64,000 bases of DNA from an uncultured Bacilli bacterium (GTDB lineage: Bacteria; Bacillota_I; Bacilli_A; ML615J-28; CAG-698): NCBI GenBank assembly GCA_934096585.1, contig CAKOMG010000007.1, positions 1 through 64,000 of the forward strand, given 5' to 3'. Shown piece after piece: positions 1-9,000 of the stretch. Position 1 is the first letter of the stretch; every line of letters starts with the position of its first letter. A program made the translations under genes and the position numbers. Under the pieces are notes generated by a model. The model was not told the origin of the DNA, did not search any database, and saw only the letters and a program-made list of their open reading frames with translations.

Positions 1-23
1 CTCACAAAACTTGATACTATATT

Positions 24-52
24 ATTATACTACAATTTAAATTAAAAGTCAA
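24..52 (-). promoter_or_regulatory. sigma-A promoter reading out of the window to the left
   Basis: On the minus strand there is TTGACT (47-52), a 17-base spacer and a perfect TATAAT (24-29). The transcript would start near position 17 and serve a gene beyond the left edge. An operator-like inverted repeat lies 8 bases upstream of the -35 box. Confidence 0.7.
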
Positions 53-60
53 GAAATATT

Positions 61-75
61 TGAAAAATGTTTTCA
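61..75. promoter_or_regulatory. operator-like inverted repeat TGAAAA-N3-TTTTCA
   Basis: Perfect 6+3+6 inverted repeat, 8 bases upstream of the -35 box of the promoter at 24-52. It resembles a LacI/CcpA-family half-site pair, but with a 15-base span instead of the 14-base cre consensus. Similar elements at the same distance precede the promoters at 3134 and 32696, which suggests an activator-type or looping role. The binding protein is unknown. Confidence 0.4.
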
Positions 76-140
76 ATATGTTTTTGTGCTTTTTATATTT
101 AGATTTATGTTCTTTTACTTTATATATTAATAAGAAAAAA

Positions 141-157
141 GGAGTTATAGAAACTCC
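141..157 (-). terminator. intrinsic terminator after the Ig-like lipoprotein gene
   Basis: On the minus strand GGAGTT pairs with AACTCC around a 5-base loop, followed directly by TTTTTTCTTA. It lies about 40 bases past the stop codon at 195. Confidence 0.75.
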
Positions 158-194
158 GTTTAAAACTTCATTTCTTTAACTCCTAATTTTTTTA

Positions 195-3071
195 TTAATG
201 TTGTAAACTACCAAGTCCTTCGTTATTTCCATCAGCACTAATATGGAATGGTTCGAAGTATTTTAATACATTTGCATTTCCTTGAACAGCGAATGCGCCC
301 ATTAATTCAAGGTTATTATACATTGTCTTATAACTCATACCATATCCACCAGCTGGGATTGTTACGAAGTATGATAATTCACCATTAGCATCTAAGAAGT
401 ATGTAGAATCTTGAATACGGCTAGAACCATTTCCAAATACTACTTTACCATCTTTATCCATTACTACACCTACTCTATATCCATCGAATGAATATCCGTT
501 TTCACGTTGAGCTAAATCTGAAGCATCTCCAAACTTAACAGGTGCGCCATCAGCATCTACTTTAGGACTTCCACCACCTGTATATGGTGACATAGGTACC
601 ATAATATCATGATCAGTTGTATTAACGAAGAATAATCCCCAGTTACCACCAGTGTTATTATCGTTCATAGTTGTTGAAACTGTATCTTTAACTTGAACAT
701 AATATTTAGCATCTTCAGCTGCAGCTTTACCAGTGTTGAATAATGTGCCTTTACTTGTCTTATATGCCCACATACCATTAACAACTGTACCATTAGCAGT
801 AGTTAATTCTTCAGTATCAGTATAAGCAACTTTTTGGCCTTCAACTTCTTTTTCTACTTCTTGACCTAACTTAGTAATTGTACCAGCTTGAGTATAGAAT
901 TGATGTCTTGTTACAACGCCATCTACTTCTACATCTACATAATATGTATATCCACCAAATGCAGCTCTAGCTCCATAAATAGTAGTTCCCCATACTTGAC
1001 TTCTACCAGCTACTTTACCAACTGTTGCATCAAATTTACTTAATGCGCCTAAAACGTCACCAGGGTTATTGCTATCAGATTGGTCAATATTGAACCATCC
1101 ACCATAATACTTAGTATTCTTCATTTCAGCGATACCAATATTAATTACGATTTCATTTGTAGCAGTAACATCTTCAACTGTAACACTATAAGTTAATGTA
1201 ACTTCATGATATCTTAAATATTGTTTTAATAATTTATGATTTTCATCAAGAACACCTTCTTCATTTGTGCTCCATGTAATAGCTAAATCTTTGTAGTTAG
1301 CAAGTTCTGCTTCATAACCAGCAACTTCACCAATTGTCTTAGGAAGTGGCATAACGTTTTCGTCTTTAGCTTCTTCACTTGTTCTACGACTTAAATCTCC
1401 GAATGGGAAGTATTTAATTTTGCTTAAGAATTCTTCAGTTTCTAATACATTTGATAATTGGAATGCAACGATTGATGCATTATTAGCAGCAGGTTTAACC
1501 ATATATGTGTATTCTACAGTTTCAGTAAATGCGAATGCTGAAGAAACAGTTCCTTTATAATTAATTGTTGCAGTTAACTTAACTTCTGTATCTTCACTTA
1601 ATCCGATATTTACAAATCTACCAGCATCTGATAATACTTCAGTATTGCTACTCTTCCATGATACTTCTAATGCTTTAAATTTATCAGTAGTATCAGCTGT
1701 AGCTAATGTAACATTAGCACATGATAATTCATATTTACCTTCAGCATCTGCTTGAGGGAATGAATTAGCTTTTAAGTATTCAACGATTTCTTCTTTAGTA
1801 TAACCAGCAGCAGTAACTGAAAGTCTAACGCTTGTATATACATGTTCAGATTGTAGATCAACTCTAATTCTAAATGATACATCATCGTTAGGTTTAACAC
1901 AAACTAAGTTTGTAATATTCTTTGTTGAATCAGCTGGATCAGCTTCAACAGTAAATTTAACAGGGCTAAATGCTCCACCAAAGTATTGTGGTTCATAAGC
2001 AAATGAAACAACATTTTTAGCATCTTCAGCGCCATATTGAGTTGTTAAGTTTGTTGGAACAACCATTGAACCAGCAGTAATCTTCTTACCTGCATGATCT
2101 GCAGAAGTTATATATTCTTTGAAAAATTCTTGTAAATAAGCTTCAGCTTCTTCTAATGCTAAGAATTCATTATCATCAGGATTATTAACGATTTGCAATG
2201 TAATGCTATCATTAATTTCAGCGCCTCTATAAGATAAAACTACTTCAAATTCTTCTCTACGATCAACGCCTTTATGCCATACATATTCATTATCTTCAAC
2301 TTCAAGTTTTGTATCTTTTTCAATATATTTTACTGTAACATATTCATTTTCAGGAGAAGGTAATACAGTAGTTGCAGAAATGAACTTAGGAAGTTGACTT
2401 TTAATTTCTTCTACTGCTTCAGTTAAAACTCTTTGAGGCATTGTATATTTAGCTACAAATACTTCAACAACATCTTGAACTGAACCATCAGATGCAGATT
2501 TAACAGTAATTTTACATTTACCATCAGAAAGTGCAGTTACTTTATAACCATCTTCATCATTTCCTTCAATTTTAGCAACTTTGCTACGAGATGATGTCCA
2601 TTCAACTTTTGAATATGCGTCTTCAGGATTAATAATAGCATTTAAATCGTATGATTTTCCGATTTCTAATACTACGCCTTCATCATCTGAAGGGAATTTG
2701 CTTGTATCAATTTTTACGCTAGTTGCTTTAGCTAATGCCTTAACAACTACTTCGAAGTTCTTTGATTTTTCTACATCTCCAACAGTTGCTTTAACAGTTA
2801 ATGTTACATTTTGGTCTTTATCAGTTTGAGTAACAAAACCTTCACTGCCGTCAATGCTAATTACTTTGTCATCACTTGATGTCCAAACTGTTTTTGCGTT
2901 AGCATAGTTAACATTTGGTAAATCAATTGAGTCACTAGTTATTTCTGCTTCAATATTAATTTTGTCTAATGCAGCTTGAAGGTCTTTTGCTGTGTTATCA
3001 CAACCAACAAGTACTACTACAAAAAATGCAGCCATAACTAACACTAAAAATCTTTTAATTTTAGTTAACAT
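195..3071 (-). CDS. large secreted lipoprotein with bacterial Ig-like (BIG2-type) repeats
   Basis: A 958-residue exported lipoprotein. Residues 1-24 are a basic, hydrophobic signal ending in the lipobox LVGC, so Cys24 should be lipid-modified and anchored outside the membrane. Residues about 30-210 hold two BIG2-like modules (alternating 'TWTSSDDKV' / 'WTSSRSKVAKI' strands with 'VTLTVKAT' endings). Further beta-rich repeats follow to about 650, including 'SWKSSNTEVLS' and 'TWSTNEEGVLDEN'. The last 300 residues form a distinct Gly/Tyr-rich domain that I do not recognise. The start has AAGGAGGA just upstream. It has its own strong promoter and terminator, so it is a single-gene unit downstream of the sugar-salvage operon. 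The role is likely surface adhesion or ligand display; no catalytic motif was seen. Confidence 0.8.
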   Translation of the reverse strand: MLTKIKRFLVLVMAAFFVVVLVGCDNTAKDLQAALDKINIEAEITSDSIDLPNVNYANAKTVWTSSDDKVISIDGSEGFVTQTDKDQNVTLTVKATVGDVEKSKNFEVVVKALAKATSVKIDTSKFPSDDEGVVLEIGKSYDLNAIINPEDAYSKVEWTSSRSKVAKIEGNDEDGYKVTALSDGKCKITVKSASDGSVQDVVEVFVAKYTMPQRVLTEAVEEIKSQLPKFISATTVLPSPENEYVTVKYIEKDTKLEVEDNEYVWHKGVDRREEFEVVLSYRGAEINDSITLQIVNNPDDNEFLALEEAEAYLQEFFKEYITSADHAGKKITAGSMVVPTNLTTQYGAEDAKNVVSFAYEPQYFGGAFSPVKFTVEADPADSTKNITNLVCVKPNDDVSFRIRVDLQSEHVYTSVRLSVTAAGYTKEEIVEYLKANSFPQADAEGKYELSCANVTLATADTTDKFKALEVSWKSSNTEVLSDAGRFVNIGLSEDTEVKLTATINYKGTVSSAFAFTETVEYTYMVKPAANNASIVAFQLSNVLETEEFLSKIKYFPFGDLSRRTSEEAKDENVMPLPKTIGEVAGYEAELANYKDLAITWSTNEEGVLDENHKLLKQYLRYHEVTLTYSVTVEDVTATNEIVINIGIAEMKNTKYYGGWFNIDQSDSNNPGDVLGALSKFDATVGKVAGRSQVWGTTIYGARAAFGGYTYYVDVEVDGVVTRHQFYTQAGTITKLGQEVEKEVEGQKVAYTDTEELTTANGTVVNGMWAYKTSKGTLFNTGKAAAEDAKYYVQVKDTVSTTMNDNNTGGNWGLFFVNTTDHDIMVPMSPYTGGGSPKVDADGAPVKFGDASDLAQRENGYSFDGYRVGVVMDKDGKVVFGNGSSRIQDSTYFLDANGELSYFVTIPAGGYGMSYKTMYNNLELMGAFAVQGNANVLKYFEPFHISADGNNEGLGSLQH

Positions 3072-3106
3072 TGAAAATCCTCCTTATTAAATTTTTCAAT
3101 ATATCT

Positions 3107-3125
3107 GTTTAGATTCTCTCTAAAC
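3107..3125 (-). promoter_or_regulatory. 5'-terminal mRNA hairpin in lipoprotein leader
   Basis: GTTTAGA and TCTAAAC form a perfect 7-bp stem with a 5-base loop. It begins within a base or two of the transcription start predicted from the -10 box at 3134-3139 and sits about 35 bases before the start codon. Hairpins at the extreme 5' end are known to slow mRNA decay in Gram-positive bacteria. It could alternatively be a DNA operator over +1. Confidence 0.45.
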
Positions 3126-3133
3126 CTAACTAT

Positions 3134-3162
3134 ATTTTATATCATTTTAATCAAAAAGTCAA
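3134..3162 (-). promoter_or_regulatory. sigma-A promoter of the Ig-like lipoprotein gene
   Basis: Minus-strand TTGACT (3157-3162), 17-base spacer, TAAAAT (3134-3139). The spacing is ideal and the start codon is about 63 bases downstream of the -10 box. Confidence 0.7.
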
Positions 3163-3170
3163 TAAAAAAT

Positions 3171-3184
3171 TGAAAACGTTTGAT
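3171..3184. promoter_or_regulatory. cre-like / LacI-family operator upstream of the lipoprotein promoter
   Basis: TGAAAACGTTTGAT contains the palindromic core AAACGTTT. Read in the opposite direction it fits 12 of 14 positions of the catabolite response element consensus. It lies 8 bases upstream of the -35 box, the same distance as at 61-75 and 32733-32747. Confidence 0.4.
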
Positions 3185-3226
3185 TGAATTTTGCTTCCAA
3201 TTTTTGGAAACTATCATTTAATGCTC

Positions 3227-3955
3227 TTATTTTAAAAATTCTATTGCTTTTTTATATAATTTTTCACGTTGTTCAAAAGTTTCATAGCCATGAGTAGCAT
3301 CATCAATTAAATATAATTGTGAATTATAATAGCTTACCGCATACTTAACTCCATATAAATAAGGTACTGATGTATCTTTTGTTCCATGAATTACTAAAAT
3401 ATGTTTATCAAATTTACTAGTATTTTGATATAAATCTTTTGTTTCAATGGACTTTACAAAATTTTCACTCATTTCAAATCCCGAAAAATAAGCATTACCA
3501 TTTTCTAGTTTTGTTGCTGAATCAAATGTATGTCTTGCAATCTCATTCATATTCCCTGCAGCAGAGATCAATAATAATTTATCACAATTATTATCCGTTG
3601 CAACCATACTTGCTACAGCCCCACCAAAACTAAATCCAACTAATTCTACACTTTTAATCCCTTGAATACTACGCGCATATTCTATCATTCGTTTTGCATC
3701 ATCAAGAGCATCATTAAAATCAAAATCGGTAAATTCTCCATCTGATTCACCATTACCATGATAATCCATTCTTAAAGATGCAACCCCTTCATTTGATAAA
3801 AGTCTTGATAAATTTCTAAAATGTCCATTATGCTCCGTTTTATTTCCAGTAAAGCCATGAAAAAACACTACTATTTTTTTCGCGTTTTCTGGCAAATCTA
3901 GATAGCCTCTTAATATGAATCCTTTTACATTTTCAATTTCTACATGTTTAATCAT
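3227..3955 (-). CDS. alpha/beta hydrolase (esterase-like)
   Basis: A 242-residue cytoplasmic serine hydrolase of the cinnamoyl-esterase-like group. Visible elements are HGFTG (residues 33-37, oxyanion region), the nucleophile elbow GFSFGG with Ser109, an Asp in HGTKDTSVP and the C-terminal His in ATHGYE. This completes a Ser-Asp-His triad. There is no signal peptide. The start codon overlaps the end of murQ by 8 bases, so it is co-translated as the last gene of the NamZ-to-MurQ operon. Its substrate cannot be read from the sequence. The context makes an ester on cell-wall sugars (for example an O-acetyl group on MurNAc) a reasonable guess, and nothing more. Confidence 0.8.
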   Translation of the reverse strand: MIKHVEIENVKGFILRGYLDLPENAKKIVVFFHGFTGNKTEHNGHFRNLSRLLSNEGVASLRMDYHGNGESDGEFTDFDFNDALDDAKRMIEYARSIQGIKSVELVGFSFGGAVASMVATDNNCDKLLLISAAGNMNEIARHTFDSATKLENGNAYFSGFEMSENFVKSIETKDLYQNTSKFDKHILVIHGTKDTSVPYLYGVKYAVSYYNSQLYLIDDATHGYETFEQREKLYKKAIEFLK

Positions 3956-4868
3956 TATTAATTCCTACTTCCTTTAAACACATTCTAATATTCCCGTGAT
4001 TTCTATTTAGTATTTCATCTAATTTGTTAGTATCTTCTATTCCTGATAAAATACTAAATAATGCTTTTTTGACACTCTTATATTTATCGATATATACTTG
4101 AGCTTCTTCATTAGTGATGCCTACAGCTTGAGTAAGTATGCTTTGTGCTCTTTTGACTAGTTTTTGATTTGTTGGTTGTACATCTATCATTAAATTACTA
4201 TATACTTTTCCCATTTTGACCATAGATGCTGTAGATATCATATTACATATTAATTTTTGTGCTGTTCCAGATTTCATACGTGTTGATCCCGTAATTGGTT
4301 CAGCACCAGTTACAGCTTCAATTGGGAAATCTGCAACTTTGCCAATTTCACTATTAATAGATGTTGAAATAGATCCCGTTTTACATCCTATACTTTTTGC
4401 ATACTCAACAGCACCAATAGCATATGGAGTTCTTCCACTAGCTGTTATTCCAACAACAACATCATTTTTATTTAAGTGAATTTCTTTTAATTGTTCAACA
4501 GCCATTTCCTTAGAATCTTCTGCTCCTTCAACGGCTTTTACCATTGCTTTCATTCCGCCCGCCATTAAACATTGTACCATTTCATCACTACACGAATATG
4601 TTGGACGGCACTCAACTGCATCAATTAATCCAATTCTTCCGCTCGTTCCTGCACCTACATAAATTAAACGTCCATCTTTATAAAATTGTTCAACTACACA
4701 ATCCACTAATTTGGCAATATGACCAATTTCTTTTTCAACTGCATAAGGGACTGTTTTATCCTCATTATTAATCAACTTTAATATTTCTGTTGTTGAAACT
4801 TTGTCAATGTTCATTGTGTTTGGGTTTCTTTTTTCTGTACCTATTTTTTTTAAATCAACATTATTCAT
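3948..4868 (-). CDS. murQ: N-acetylmuramic acid 6-phosphate etherase
   Basis: Cleaves the lactyl ether of MurNAc-6-phosphate to give GlcNAc-6-phosphate and D-lactate in the cytoplasm. The 306-residue length is normal for MurQ. Family hallmarks are the N-terminal TEKRNP (11-16), the SIS-domain sugar-phosphate loop GAGTSGRIG (72-80), and the two acidic catalytic segments AVECRPT (Glu86) and VEGAEDS (114-118). TGSTRMKSGTAQK follows later and a helical UBA-like tail closes the protein. It overlaps the end of anmK by 8 bases and the start of the hydrolase gene by 8 bases. No MurR regulator or MurP PTS permease is nearby, unlike the Bacillus subtilis and E. coli arrangements, so its substrate must come from AnmK and/or the kinase domain of the upstream fusion protein. 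Confidence 0.95.
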   Translation of the reverse strand: MNNVDLKKIGTEKRNPNTMNIDKVSTTEILKLINNEDKTVPYAVEKEIGHIAKLVDCVVEQFYKDGRLIYVGAGTSGRIGLIDAVECRPTYSCSDEMVQCLMAGGMKAMVKAVEGAEDSKEMAVEQLKEIHLNKNDVVVGITASGRTPYAIGAVEYAKSIGCKTGSISTSINSEIGKVADFPIEAVTGAEPITGSTRMKSGTAQKLICNMISTASMVKMGKVYSNLMIDVQPTNQKLVKRAQSILTQAVGITNEEAQVYIDKYKSVKKALFSILSGIEDTNKLDEILNRNHGNIRMCLKEVGINND

Positions 4869-6006
4869 TTTTATATCCTAAAGGATTAGGTGTGATGTTT
4901 CCTAAAATTACATAATCTTTTGCTCCGGTGGCACTTTTCACATTGCTTGGTTTGTTCATTAATGTTAAATAACCTAAGATAACAAAAGCTAATGCTTCTT
5001 TACTATCACTATCTATTCCAAATTCCTCTCCTGTGATTGTTTTAATATTTGTTAATTCCTCAATGCGTCTCATTATATACCTATTATGAGATCCCCCACC
5101 ACTAACTACAACTAGATCAATATCTTTTATAAAATGTAAATATTGATAACTAATTGTATAAGCAGTAAATTCAGTAAGTGTACATATAATATCCTTTGTA
5201 TCATACTCTTTGAAATTTAACTCTTCTGCCATATGTTCCATAAATTCTTTTGAATACTGTTCTCTTCCTGTCGATTTTGGTGGAATTTTTGTTATAAATT
5301 CATCTTTTAATAGATAATCAAATATGGTTTTAACGATTCTTCCACTATTTGCAATATCTCCGTTTTTATCAAATGGCAATTTATAATACTTATTTACAAA
5401 GTAATCAATCATTATATTTCCTGGTCCTGTATCAAAAGAATATACTTCTTCAATTGAACAATTCTTTTTTAGATATGTTAAATTACCAATGCCACCAATA
5501 TTTTGAAGTACTATATTTTTATCTTTACTCTTAAACAACATATACTCAGAATAAGGAACAAGCGGTGCTCCTTCTCCTCCACAAGCTATATCCATAGTTC
5601 GAAAATTTGATATTGTTTTAATTCCCGTTTTGTAGCTTATTACACTAGGTTCTCCTATTTGTAAAGTTGAAGGAGTATGAATAGTACTTTTAATCCCTTT
5701 TGGATCGTGCCAAATCGTTTGTCCATGGCTCGCAATAAAACTAATATCTTGATACTTAAATTTTGTATCTTTTAGTAATAGGTCTATTGCTTCCACACTT
5801 TTATTACCTATTTCAAAATTCAAACTACTAATTTCAGAAAGTTTAGCAGTCTCATCACTTAAGTTGCGCATAATGATTTTTTTAAAAGATTCATCATAAG
5901 GCAAAGTAACGAACTTTAAAGGCTTGAATTGTTCATTATCAATTTCTACTAATATAGCATCCATTCCATCAAGGGAAGTTCCACTCATTAATCCTATTGC
6001 TAACAT
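4861..6006 (-). CDS. anmK: anhydro-N-acetylmuramic acid kinase
   Basis: Opens and phosphorylates 1,6-anhydro-MurNAc to MurNAc-6-phosphate, the substrate of MurQ encoded next. The 381 residues match the family length. The start shows the phosphate-binding signature GLMSGTSLDGMDA (5-17). Further on are HGQT(I)WHDP, GEGAPLVP, DTGPGNIMID and the C-terminal VVSGGGSHN, all typical of the AnmK branch of the sugar kinase/actin fold. The ATG at 6006 is preceded by AAAGGAGCTTT and overlaps the end of the NagZ-MupG-kinase fusion gene by 7 bases. Its presence implies that anhydro sugars from lytic transglycosylases are among the nutrients; the SpoIID/LytB lipoprotein at 51479 is a possible source. Confidence 0.95.
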   Translation of the reverse strand: MLAIGLMSGTSLDGMDAILVEIDNEQFKPLKFVTLPYDESFKKIIMRNLSDETAKLSEISSLNFEIGNKSVEAIDLLLKDTKFKYQDISFIASHGQTIWHDPKGIKSTIHTPSTLQIGEPSVISYKTGIKTISNFRTMDIACGGEGAPLVPYSEYMLFKSKDKNIVLQNIGGIGNLTYLKKNCSIEEVYSFDTGPGNIMIDYFVNKYYKLPFDKNGDIANSGRIVKTIFDYLLKDEFITKIPPKSTGREQYSKEFMEHMAEELNFKEYDTKDIICTLTEFTAYTISYQYLHFIKDIDLVVVSGGGSHNRYIMRRIEELTNIKTITGEEFGIDSDSKEALAFVILGYLTLMNKPSNVKSATGAKDYVILGNITPNPLGYKNE

Positions 6007-9000
6007 AAAGCTCCTTTTCTCTTTGCCATATAGAATGATCCATATATTGGGTCTAAATCTCCTTTAACCACAATTGGTTCAATTCCATTTTTCTTCAGTG
6101 TATCAATAACACCCTCTTGAACATAATGAACATTGCTTGCAAATCCACCTCTAAATCCGATAACAACTCTCTTGCTCATTTTTAAATGTCTAATAGCATC
6201 AAGAGCATTATCAGCAAGCATTTCACCATTGTGATATAACCATTTCTGTGCTTCTTTATCACCTTTCTTAGCTTCTTCATAGAAGAATTTAGATGATGAT
6301 GCTACTTCATCTTTTGAATGACGATAGAATAGTTTTTTAAATTCTTGTAAATCAGTATAGCCAAGATGTTGCATTAATTTTTTACCAAATTCCGTGAATT
6401 CGCCTTTATCTTCATAATCATCGATCATTTCGCATACATAATCTTTTACACATGCATAAGCAGAACCATGTTCATTTAATAATTGGCCCCATCCACTTGC
6501 TAAGAAGGATTTATCTTTATTAAGTCCCATAATAGCTGTTCCTGTGCCTGCAAGAATTAATAAGCCTTCTTCATACTTATCTTGAACAATTGAATATAAT
6601 GCCAGTAATGCATCAGATTCCAAAATAGCAGTTGTATTAAAATCATTCTCAATTTTTTCTAAAAATTCATGTCTATTTTCTATAGTATATACGCCAGATA
6701 CTCCCATTACTACTGCTTTAATATTATATTTGTCATTATACAAATCATATACTTCTTTAATTAGGTTATAAATCGTATTTAGCGCATTAGGATCAACAGC
6801 TGGACTGCCACTACCACCTATTGCGCTATATACAATTTCTTTGTTAGCATCAATTAGTGCGACTTTAGTTTTTGTACCACCTGCATCAATTCCTATGATT
6901 GCTTCTTCCGCAATTACTTGATCAATCACAAGTTTAAATTTTTGTCCCGCTTTAATATTGTTAATTAAGAATTCATTACAATTACATTTGCCAACTACAT
7001 TAACTCTTTCATCAGCTTCAATATTTTTTTTCATAATACAGATTTCACCTTGATATCGTTTAAATAATTCATTATCAATCGTAACATCTTTTACATATCT
7101 ATTAACAGTATTAAATGGCTTAATATTTGTTGAACGAACAGACGAACGTACAAAATATTCCGTTTCATCAATTCTATTATATTGTACTTTTAATAAATTC
7201 TTTACAACATTTTCATCGCATTCTTTTTTTATGATAACTGGTATTTGAATTATTCCACTATCAAAAGTTGTGGCATATTTAATTTCTTCTTCACTACAGA
7301 ATGCATCTCCAAAGCACACTTCATTACAACCTAAAATTTTAGCTTCTGATAAAATTTCAGTAAGTGGAGCATCACGATGAGCTTCAAGTGTTGGAAGTCC
7401 TTCATACATTGGAGGACGATGTTGATGATGGGATGGTATATATAAAACAACATAACATCCTAATGATTTAAAATACTTATTTTTTTCTAAAACAAATTCA
7501 TAACTTAAACCTGTATATTTTTTTGGATAAAAGTTATGACTTATTCTAAAGTTTGATAAATCAACACCATTAGCTTTCAAATATTCCATTGTTTCTTTAT
7601 TGACAACAGATGCATTCAATTCAATATTATATCCTTTTTTTATCATTTCAACAATTTCATTATTACTGAAACCATAATCTAGTCTTAACGAATATATTCC
7701 TGCTAAAGTTCCTTCTTTTTCCATCTCAAGTAGTTTATTTTTATTAACATCAATTATTACTTTGATATTAAGTTTTTTGCATTCATTTAAAATTTCTTTT
7801 AGTTCATTCGTAAATGTGCTTGACATTTCAGGCATATGAGCAGAAACAAATACTGAATCAATACCATTTTCTTTTAATAAATGTAAATATTTAATATTGT
7901 TTTTTAAACTATAATCTTCAAGTCCAACATAAATAGATGCTGAAACATTTAGTTTATTGTTAGCATTAATGGGAAACTTGCCTTTAGGTTTAATCATTCC
8001 ACTCAAGTAGCGCATAATTGTACCTACAGAGTTTTTAGTATATTCATATAGACAAGCTAGGTTATCTATCTCATCCAATACTAAATAATCATATGGATTT
8101 CTCGTTGAAATGACATATAAGTCTTTACCTAAATTGTTTAAATCGTTAATTAATTTCACTTGATTTGGATAGCTATTAGCATTATATGAACATACAACAA
8201 TTTGATCATAATTTTTAGCTTTGTTAATTAAATCACTATAGTCTTCTTGTTTTAAATCTAATGTTTCTGCATCAACTGTTTTCACAAATTCACGTAACAT
8301 ATCTACTATATTTCTTGTATCTAATTTATCTTCTGCTATAGTTTGGGCAAATGGTGTTGCTGCTATAACTAAAGTTTTACCTGTTTGTACAAATTCTTTA
8401 CCTTTAAAAATTGTAAGAGATTCATCAACGATTTTACTAGCAATTTCTTGGTTATTTAAATTTTTAAAGTAATTAACTATTTCATCATCAGAAAAACTTA
8501 TAAAATCACTTTCTAATTTTTTTCTTGTTAGTTCTTTATAGTGTAAAATTCTCTTGACTTTTTCATCAATTATTGAAATATCAATCTCTCCTGTTTCTAC
8601 AGCTTCTTCAAGTGCTTTTAATGCACCAACTTGTTTATCTAAGCTGTGTGAAATACACGCAATATCAAGTCCTGCTTTAATGCCCATTACTGTTCCACGC
8701 TCTGTAGTATATTGATCATCAATTGCTTTCATTTGCATACAATCACTAACAATTAAACCTTTAAAGTTTAATTTATTTCGAAGTAAATCTGTTAAAATAG
8801 TTTTTGATAAAGTACCTGGTAAACCACTCTTGTCAATTTCTGAAAAGACAATATGAGCGCTCATAATAGCATCAACGCCGTTTTCTATTGCACTTCTAAA
8901 GGGAACAAGTTCAACTTTTTCCAATTCTTCAAGCGTATGATTAATCATTGGTAATCCTAAGTGGCTATCAACATTTGTATCGCCATGGCCAGGGAAATGT

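Noticed and set aside
2581..2829. Plus-strand open frame of 82 codons inside the lipoprotein gene
   Set aside because: It lies wholly antisense to a well-supported coding region, has no ribosome binding site, and its composition reflects the opposite strand.
3195..3209. Hairpin TTCCAA-N3-TTGGAA after the alpha/beta hydrolase gene as a terminator
   Set aside because: The stem has only 6 bp and no T-run follows on the minus strand, so it is not a convincing intrinsic terminator. Where this operon ends is left open.
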